Assembly: GCA_020723165.1 (NCBI GenBank)
Contig: DYJK01000017.1
Span: 9,646-45,033, forward strand
Source of the DNA: Melioribacter roseus
GTDB taxonomy: Bacteria > Bacteroidota > Ignavibacteria > Ignavibacteriales > Melioribacteraceae
Direction: 5' to 3'
Length of the DNA: 35,388 nucleotides
The notes under the pieces are model-generated. The model saw only the letters and a list, made by a program, of their open reading frames with translations. It ran no database searches and was not told where the DNA came from. The position numbers and the translations under genes are program-made. Below are positions 25,913 to 32,900 of the stretch, piece by piece. Within the stretch, counting starts at the first letter, position 1. Each line of letters opens with the position of its first letter.

Positions 25913-26389
25913 TCATTTAACATCAATGCTAAATAAATATTCGTTGTTTTCATAATAATTGATTCCGCTGAAATAAGTCTTCTCTATTTCTATAATATTT
26001 GGAATAACAGCTCCCCAACTCATACTATCTGCAACACAAACAGCAGAATACTTATAATGAAGAATGTTTCCACCTAACTTTACTTCAATAGGTTCTATCT
26101 CCCAATAACTTCTTCCATTTTTGATTACAGCTATAACAACATTCTTACTAAAATCTACCTTAGTAATTTTGTTTGGGTCAAAGGGATAAGGCATGGGAAT
26201 GAAGATGTTGTCAAATTTCGCTTTTGATTCTATATATAAATAATTGTTCCCGCTGTTTAAAAGGGTTTTATTGGAGACAAAATATCCATCGACTTTATTA
26301 AAATTAATGTTAATAATATTTTCGTTGGATGATTCACATGCGAGAGACAAAAGCATTAATAATAAAATTGATAATAATTTTGTTTTCAT
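25913..26389 (-). CDS. Putative lipoprotein
   Basis: Not recognised at family level. The ATG at 26389 gives a clear lipoprotein signal (MKTKLLSILLLMLLSLAC), with Cys18 as lipidated residue and Glu-Ser-Ser after it; the longer frame starting at 26422 would bury this signal. The mature part is beta-rich and of 158 aa total. A hairpin-rich spacer separates it from the next gene on the same strand. AT-rich composition and the absence of similar neighbours suggest accessory content. Confidence 0.75.
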   Translation of the reverse strand: MKTKLLSILLLMLLSLACESSNENIININFNKVDGYFVSNKTLLNSGNNYLYIESKAKFDNIFIPMPYPFDPNKITKVDFSKNVVIAVIKNGRSYWEIEPIEVKLGGNILHYKYSAVCVADSMSWGAVIPNIIEIEKTYFSGINYYENNEYLFSIDVK

Positions 26390-26422
26390 AAAGTTTGTAA
26401 AGACGCTGCAAATAACCGACAC

Positions 26423-26525
26423 CCTTGATTTACCCGCTGTTATATTGCGGATGCCGCAATGTTCCGTAGAAATCCCTTCGGGAAAAACGCAGTCAATGCT
26501 GCCCCACTTGTTCGGTAGTTACGGA
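26423..26525. repeat. Multi-hairpin intergenic element
   Basis: The gap holds a perfect stem ATTGCGG-ATG-CCGCAAT (about 26442-26460), a smaller TCCCTTCGGGA hairpin, and outer arms (AATAACCGACA near 26410 and TTGTTCGGTAGTTAC near 26510) that are imperfectly complementary. It resembles the structured spacers between accessory genes in Bacteroidota. No open frame is credible here. Confidence 0.5.
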
Positions 26526-27170
26526 TTATAATGTATAACCAAATAACAATCTATAATGGTTCTCTTTTATTACTCCTCCAGATGGAATAATATAAATATT
26601 CCGTAAATCATTTAATCCAAACCAAGCTTCTAAACTTATACTGAATGGTATGAAAGCATACGTAGAGCGAATGCCAATATCACCCGACCAATCCTTAAAC
26701 CATTTCGAACGATCATTTTTATAAGAATCAGTAGATGTACTATGTTCAAATTGAACATAAATATGGTAATTAGCTTTCAAACCAACACCAAAGTGAAAAC
26801 TTGAAAAATTTAAGAAAAAAAAAGAACCGCCCTCAATTGCATTAAAATAATATTTGGATTGATGGCCATATTCAAAACTACTACTGCCACCAAAGCGATT
26901 ATAACCAGTAAAGACCATTGCTGAAAAATTATTATCAAACTGAATACTATAATTAATTCTGATATTAGGAGTAAGTGTAAAGTATGTTCGGTCAATTGGT
27001 CCAGCTCCTATTGTTTCTATTCCAGATGGTGCACTCCAAAAAAAATTATTTTGACCCACTCCAATTTCAATTCCCAAACCTTCAGGAAATGGCTTAAATA
27101 TTTGACCAAAATATTTGGTTTGAGGAATAACTAATACAATAACTAAAATAAACCTCGTGAATAACTTCAT
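26526..27170 (-). CDS. Probable outer-membrane beta-barrel protein
   Basis: Not recognised at family level. The 214-aa product has a signal peptide (MKLFTRFILVIVLVIPQTK, ending about YFGQ) followed by alternating hydrophobic/polar strands rich in Tyr, Phe and Gly (INYSIQFDNNFSAMVFTGYN, FHFGVGLKANYHIYVQFE, IPFSISLEAWFGLN) and a C-terminal strand ending in Leu (YRLLFGYTL), the typical barrel-insertion signature. It is probably an eight-stranded barrel of the OmpA/OmpW size class. The 360-base region beyond its start (27171-27530) is AT-rich, contains no gene and must hold divergent promoters. Confidence 0.75.
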   Translation of the reverse strand: MKLFTRFILVIVLVIPQTKYFGQIFKPFPEGLGIEIGVGQNNFFWSAPSGIETIGAGPIDRTYFTLTPNIRINYSIQFDNNFSAMVFTGYNRFGGSSSFEYGHQSKYYFNAIEGGSFFFLNFSSFHFGVGLKANYHIYVQFEHSTSTDSYKNDRSKWFKDWSGDIGIRSTYAFIPFSISLEAWFGLNDLRNIYIIPSGGVIKENHYRLLFGYTL

Positions 27171-27530
27171 AACTATTGTCCAAATTAATATTACTGCCTA
27201 ACATATATTTATACTGATTAAACTCTATATACTATTTGCCTTTTATCAAGAGCCATTTTCGTAACAAACCGTTATTTGATATGTAATTATTAGCAATTAT
27301 TTCATCCGCCCATAACTTAATTTTTTGGTTTTTATTTATCAACAGACTAATTAATTCTCTAAGTGATAGGCTATCTTATTCTAATTTCGTTGTTGTACAA
27401 TATTACTTTGTGCTGTTACATCTTTTTACAACTCCTTACTTACACATGACAACTTACCACCGAACCTCTCTGTCTAATGTATCAGAAAAACAAAATTTCA
27501 TGTTGAACAATGTTAGTCAGGAGGACTAAA

Positions 27531-27965
27531 ATGAAAACAAGAAGGGCAAGCTTAGCAAAGAAAGCCGGGTTAATATTAGCGGCTGTAATGTTCATAGCAA
27601 ACACAGCTATGGCTCAAGAGAACTCAAAGAGTACCATCAGCGCACGTGCAATTGATAACTTGAAAATCGGGATAATGTCTGATAATTCAGGACTCAGAAA
27701 AAGTTCTATCTACTTTGCCGGCAAGTACCGTGTAACAGAATCTGTTGATGCACTTGTAAAACAATTAAACAAAATTGAAGACCCCGGTACTAAAGTATTG
27801 ATTGCGTTATCTCTCTATTTGATAGGTGAACAAAAAGGTCTGGATGCTGTTTACAATTTATCAAGAACAGATAATGACAGCTACGTCCGCAGAATGTGCA
27901 ATGCAATCTATGCCGAGTTTATCAAAGTTGATGATAACAAATATACAAGCGCCGATATTCGTTAA
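27531..27965 (+). CDS. Secreted small HEAT-repeat-like protein
   Basis: The 144-aa product starts at the ATG at 27531, which has a strong CAGGAGGAC site 6 bases upstream; a frame extension to 27510 is not supported. The signal peptide is MKTRRASLAKKAGLILAAVM followed by FIANTAMAQE. The mature part has two to three helical HEAT-like units (SSIYFAGKYRVTESVDALVK, TKVLIALSLYLIGEQKGLDA, YVRRMCNAIYAEFI), a likely protein-protein interaction module in the periplasm. The strong ribosome-binding site suggests high expression. Partner unknown. Confidence 0.85.
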   Translation: MKTRRASLAKKAGLILAAVMFIANTAMAQENSKSTISARAIDNLKIGIMSDNSGLRKSSIYFAGKYRVTESVDALVKQLNKIEDPGTKVLIALSLYLIGEQKGLDAVYNLSRTDNDSYVRRMCNAIYAEFIKVDDNKYTSADIR

Positions 27966-28054
27966 CCCGGTGACAATTTTTTACAATTAATTACACATTA
28001 ATGACTTTAAATAAAACTCAATATTGTAAGTTGAAATCAAAATTAGGCAGAGCA

Positions 28055-29140
28055 ATGAATCTGAAGATAAATCTGAAAAATAAATATTTCTTCAATGCAC
28101 TCCCCTTAATGCTATACTTCTTTCTCTTTGCCGGTGGTAATGTTCATGCGCAAGAGATGAACAAATTGATAGACCTTAGAGGATTGTGGCGGTTCACAAT
28201 AGGTGATGATGCCAAATGGTCTAAGCCGGAGACAAACACAAGTGACTGGGAAATTGTTAAAGTTCCATCTTCCTGGGAAAACGAAGGATTTCACGGTTAC
28301 GATGGTTATGCCTGGTACAGAAAAAATTTCAAAGTTCCATCGGCTTTTAAGGGAAAGAGTATAGCATTAAATTTAGGAAGAGTGGATGACGTTGACGAAA
28401 TTTATTTCAACGGTCAGCTTATCGGCTACTCAGGTTCGTTTCCACCGGATTATTCAACTGCGTATTATGCCTGGAGGAAATATACCGTTCCGGAAAATCT
28501 TATCAGGTTTGATAAAGATAATGTTATTACGGTAAGGGTGTATGATGCGGAATTGGATGGCGGAATATTAGAAGGGGAGATTGGTCTGTATGAAATGAAA
28601 AACTGGGATCTGGATTTGGTGGGCATATGGAAAATAATTTTGGATGACGATCCTTCTTACAAAGAGAAAAATTTTAACGATAAGAATTGGGACAATGTTT
28701 ACGTTCCCGGTTATTGGGAAACTCAAGGTTATGAAGATTACGATGGGTATGCGTGGTATCGTTACACATTTTTTGTACCGGAAAAATTGAAAGGAAAAAA
28801 ACTTGTTCTGCTTGCCGGCAAGATTGATGATTTTGATGAAACATATCTCAACGGTAAACTTATCGGTTCAACCGGGCCGATAAATAATATTCCGCGCAGA
28901 ATGGATAACAGAGGCGAGTGGCAGAAAGTTAGATCGTATCAAATACCGGATAACACTTTGCAGTTTGGTAAAGAGAATACAATTGCTGTCCGTGTTTACG
29001 ATGGATATGTTAATGGTGGAATACACGAGGGACCGCTAGCAATACTAACACAAGAAAATTATACAAAATACTGGCGAAAGCAGCGTACCGAAAACAATCA
29101 AAGTCTTTGGGAAAAATTTTGGGAAGATCTTTTTGATTAG
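28055..29140 (+). CDS. Secreted protein with two tandem GH2-type carbohydrate-binding jelly-rolls
   Basis: The 361-aa product has a signal peptide (about residues 1-33, ending GGNVHAQ) and two homologous domains at about 38-181 and 184-345. They share W-(E/Q)-x-x-G-(F/Y)-x-x-YDGYAWYR, G-x-x-DD-x-DE-x-Y-x-NG and a final VRVYD. These are the sugar-binding domain hallmarks of glycoside hydrolase family 2, but the catalytic barrel is missing. It probably binds a glycan or is an accessory subunit at the cell surface. The start could be the ATG at 28001, but the signal peptide favours 28055. Tail residues WRKQRTENNQSLWEKFWED form a charged helix. No catalytic role is claimed. Confidence 0.85.
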   Translation: MNLKINLKNKYFFNALPLMLYFFLFAGGNVHAQEMNKLIDLRGLWRFTIGDDAKWSKPETNTSDWEIVKVPSSWENEGFHGYDGYAWYRKNFKVPSAFKGKSIALNLGRVDDVDEIYFNGQLIGYSGSFPPDYSTAYYAWRKYTVPENLIRFDKDNVITVRVYDAELDGGILEGEIGLYEMKNWDLDLVGIWKIILDDDPSYKEKNFNDKNWDNVYVPGYWETQGYEDYDGYAWYRYTFFVPEKLKGKKLVLLAGKIDDFDETYLNGKLIGSTGPINNIPRRMDNRGEWQKVRSYQIPDNTLQFGKENTIAVRVYDGYVNGGIHEGPLAILTQENYTKYWRKQRTENNQSLWEKFWEDLFD

Positions 29141-29245
29141 CGGAGGAAGTCTTCATCTGGATGTAGTGAGTAAAACTATCTCAAGTTATTTTTATACCTA
29201 AGTAATCACGTAAGTAGTAATCCGTTTGTAAAGAATCGACGTTTG

Positions 29246-29263
29246 TCCCGCCTAGCGGACGGG
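29246..29263. repeat. CCCGCC palindrome inside the RHS fragment
   Basis: TCCCGCCTAGCGGACGGG, a bulged hairpin. The core GTCCCGCCTA(A/G)CGG is shared with the tracrRNA 3' hairpin at 5137-5154. It interrupts the RHS frame in multiples of three. Confidence 0.8.
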
Positions 29264-29312
29264 CAAGTTTTTTAATACGTTCACCGTTATCATTGTATGT
29301 GTAGTTGTAATT

Positions 29313-29340
29313 GTGGTTCGACAAGCTCACCACAAGTGGT
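29313..29340. repeat. GTGGTTCGACAAGCTCACCAC-type repeat in the RHS fragment
   Basis: The arms GTGGT and ACCAC flank TCGACAAGCTC, and ACCACAAGTGGT adds a second small palindrome. Translated on the minus strand it yields VVSLSNH. It is absent from the matching position of the intact RHS gene. Confidence 0.75.
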
Positions 29341-29506
29341 AGGTTATTATGGTTGTAATCATTCATTGTTATGCCTCTTAATCCATCGTTTGTCACATTG
29401 CCTTTTGTATCATAAGCGAAGGAATAATTACTTCCGTTCAAAGTAACGCTCTCAATTTTGTTATCGGCATTGGTGTAATTGTAAGCAATGCTGCTACCGA
29501 CGCAAA

Positions 29507-29540
29507 ATTAGCCGGCAAGCATTACTACTTACCGGCACTA
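29507..29540 (-). terminator. Probable terminator of the immunity gene
   Basis: On the minus strand GCCGGTAAG and CTTGCCGGC form a 9-bp stem (one mismatch, 8-base loop), followed by TAATTTTG. It lies about 20 bases after the stop of the putative immunity gene. Confidence 0.65.
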
Positions 29541-29559
29541 TTTTAATATTCACGGAATG

Positions 29560-29958
29560 CTATTGATTTTCTTTCAACGAGCTAAATATCTTTTTAGCTT
29601 TATTATTTAATTTAGAATAGAAAGCAACAAAGTATTTTTCTTCTAATTGGAGATTGTAAAAAATTTCCTCACGTAGTATTCTTTCCCCTTCGGAATGTTC
29701 GCTTGTGGCTAATTCATTCATTACATTATAGCATAAATTCAGTGTGTTGGAATTATCGTCATCTAGTGATTTTTCGTATTCATTTTTCAATATCCTTTCA
29801 AAAAAATTTCTAAATGTTACACAAATTATACTATTGTTGGTTCTTTCGTAATCGGTTAATTGACTAAACTCTACACATTTCTTAAATGCTTCAACCCTAT
29901 TAGTGAAATATTCATTCATGTTTAAGAAAGGGTTTTCTTTTAGAATGAAGTTAACCAT
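29560..29958 (-). CDS. Putative immunity protein for the RHS toxin
   Basis: Not recognised by sequence. The 132-aa product is small, acidic to neutral, soluble and probably helical (EYFTNRVEAFKKCVEFSQLT, LCYNVMNELATSEHSEGERI), without a signal peptide. It starts 1 base after the RHS stop codon, and its AGGAGGA ribosome-binding site is formed by the last codons (Gly-Gly-Lys) of the toxin, so translation must be coupled. That arrangement is what is expected of a cognate immunity gene. It is followed by a probable terminator. Confidence 0.7.
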   Translation of the reverse strand: MVNFILKENPFLNMNEYFTNRVEAFKKCVEFSQLTDYERTNNSIICVTFRNFFERILKNEYEKSLDDDNSNTLNLCYNVMNELATSEHSEGERILREEIFYNLQLEEKYFVAFYSKLNNKAKKIFSSLKENQ

Positions 29959-29959
29959 A

Positions 29960-32900
29960 CTATTTTCCTCCTAATGCATTTTGTATGTCAATCAGAATGT
30001 TTTTTAAAATTGCTCTATCTTTTGATGACAAGTTCTCATTGCGCATAATATTAATTAGATTATCTCGATAATTAATTAATTTTTGAGCGTGTGTTCCTTC
30101 ATATCTAAACGCATCCATAGAACTTCCGCTTCCGATTTTAGCACCTTGTCTATATAGTTCATTAATTGCATTTTTTAAACGTGGGTTTGTTACAGCATTT
30201 AATAATGTTTGTCTAGCTGTTGGTAATAAATTTAACGTCGCCGGCATAGGTAAAGGTGCTGATTCTTTAAGAGCCAAATCAACGATCGATAAGATCGACT
30301 TTGCTAAATAGTAAGGTGTTGTATACTGATTGCCAGCGTTGATACTTTCCCATGCTTTTTCAATGTTTTCTTTAGCTTCAGCTCTTGCTAATAAAACGCT
30401 TTGAACCCACTTTGTCCATGGTTCTTGAGGTCTTTCTGCGGTAACTACAATTTCCGGTAATATTATTTCTTTATTTTTCTTTTCAGGCTCATCTGTGTCT
30501 AGTCCAAATTCATCAATATAATTCATTGGAGTGCACAAAGTATAATTATATGGTGACCACCCTGGATACTTTTCAGAAAGTGGGTCAACTTGTAACCACA
30601 CACCCAATTTGTTGTTATAGTACCGTGCACCCCCGCAAATAGCGGGGTAAACTCCATAATCATTTCCGCTTTCTTCATCTCTCTCTTTTTCGGTTAGCAT
30701 GTAACGGCTGTTGTTAAATTGCCTAATTGTTTCACCATACGGATAGTAATCAAAAGCAGAAACAACGTTGCCACTATTATCGAGTACACTTCTAATACTT
30801 CCCAAATGGTCTTTTAAATAATAATATCTATTTGTTGTACTGTCGGTTAATTCTATTTTGCCAACTAATCCGTTACCAAAGATATTTACTTCTTTCGGTT
30901 GATTGCTTTCATAACTGTAAACAACAAGTTCTCTGCCCAAATAATCTCGTAAGTAGTAATCTGTTTGCAATGAATCTGTGTTTTGCTTTTTAATTCTTTC
31001 GCTGGCATCGTTGTAACTGTAACGCATGTTGTTGGTTGTTAGTGGAAGGTTGTTTCGGTTGTAGTCACCCATTATTGTTCCGCTTAATCCATCGTTTGTC
31101 ACATTGCCTTTTGTATCGTAAGCAAAAGAATAATTGCTTCCGTTCAATCCAACAGTGTTAATTCTATTAGTTCCGTTAACAGCAGTCATTGATAGAACAT
31201 TATTTGTCCGGTTCTTAGTCATTATTCTGCCATCACCGTTGTAAGTATAACTTTCAGAATTATCCGGGATAGTTGAACTTGCATTAGTTAATCTGTTCAT
31301 ATCATCGTAAGTAAAAGCATAAGTATAATCGCCCCATGTTCCGTCGCCAACGTTATGAACTTTCTGTGTATCAATGTTGCCGCTTGCAGAAAATCTCAAA
31401 TATTCTGTGAACATTCCGCCCGAATGGATAACATCCTTCAACAATCCGCGGTATTTGTCGTAATCATAATCAATAGTTCCTATAGGGCCAGGACTGAAAT
31501 AATCAACCTGGTCGGCGGTATTATAATTATAGACAGCATCGGTTTGTTGAGTATTGTTTGGTGTTTTACTGCTCACTTGTTGTAATCTGCTCTGTGCATC
31601 GTAAACATAATTAAATGTAAAAAGACTATCTACATCTATCTGCGTCATGTTGCCGAGATTATCATACTTGTAAGAAATAGTCCTTGTTCTATCTAAGATC
31701 ACATTATAAAGAAGGGAATCGGAAAGTTCGCCGCTTACAACTTTGAATAAATGATTACCGGTTTTCAAGTACATGAAATTATGCACCAATTTTCCAACGC
31801 CGGCATTGTCTTCCGTGATAAGTGAATCATTATCATAGATTTTGTAGATGCCGGAAAAATTCCTCAAGAAGTAGAACTTAACCGTATCAGGACCAAAAGA
31901 AGGAGAAGGTGGATCAATTTCATCAACGAGTATTTGCAGTTTCTTGTTTAATGTGTAAAGAAGTGAATCTGTACCGGTTCCGGTAGAATCGGCAACAGTA
32001 ACAATAAAATCCCGTGTTCCGGCTTCGATACCGTTTACGATAAATTGGTTAGAGCCGGTATTTGTAGTAATAGAATCAACCACGGTAGTATCGGAGAAGA
32101 CTGAATCGGGAGTCCAAAAAAGTTTTGCCGTTCCGATTCTGTTAGTTGTAAAGAAAACTGTAATAGTGTCCGGCACCGGAATGGAAGCCGAAGGTGGGGA
32201 AACACTGTCGATAGTAACAGTAGGCGGCTCGGTAATTAGGTAATTAATAGAATCTGTTTGCGTACTGCTAACAACTTTAAGAATATGCTCACCAACGGAA
32301 AGATTAACAAAACTGTAATCAAAATTTCCGCTGTTTGCACCGGTTGTAAAGAGATTTATACCGTTATCATAAATTTCGTAAATGCCGTCAAAGTTACGTG
32401 TAAAGTAGAGTCTAACGGTATCGGGCAGAGCAGCCGGGGATTGCGGCTCTACATTTGTGATAACGAGTTTTTCGTTTAGAACATAATCGATCGAGTCCGC
32501 AGTCGTTCCGTTTACATTTGCAACAGAAACTTTTAGTTCGTGTGTACCGGCAGTAAGATTACCTAAGAAGTAATGATAAGTACCGGCACCGGTTCCATCG
32601 CTGCCAATGTTAACATCATCAACTAAAAAGTTAAGTGTACCGGCATCTGTTGTAAATTCCATATCAACCGTATCAGGAGCCGGTGATGATGCAGATGGAG
32701 GTGTAACTCCCAATATTTTTATTCCATTTTTTAAAATGTTATCGCTGATAACGGCAGATTCACCCCAGTCGGTTTTTACTTGTAAGTAAACGGTTTTATT
32801 TCCGTACGGAGCGCTCAATTCAAAAACCGGTGTACCGGCCGGCATAAAAGGTAGCCATATAGCATTACTAAAATCAGGAGACTCGCTTGCCCGGTAGTAA

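Larger units (their letters stand above)
29181..29506 (-). pseudogene. Decayed RHS/YD-repeat fragment with in-frame palindrome insertions
   Basis: The minus-strand frame (NADNKIESVTLNGSNYSFAY onward) is a close copy of part of the large RHS gene (LNGSNYSFAYDTKGNVTNDG and DSLQTDYYLRDYLG in both). It begins after a stop in the hairpin at 29511-29536, lacks the rest of the core and any toxin, and ends IKIT-stop. Relative to the intact copy it carries two extra pieces: LARPLGGT, coded by the palindrome at 29246-29263, and VVSLSNH, coded by GTGGTTCGACAAGCTCACCAC at 29313-29333. The host frame survives both insertions. Confidence 0.85.

Noticed and set aside
26390-27530. Integron attC sites (GCCTAAC near 27200 and folded spacer 26423-26525)
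   Set aside because: No matching GTTRRRY partner, no integrase gene in the window, and the arms do not pair in attC fashion.
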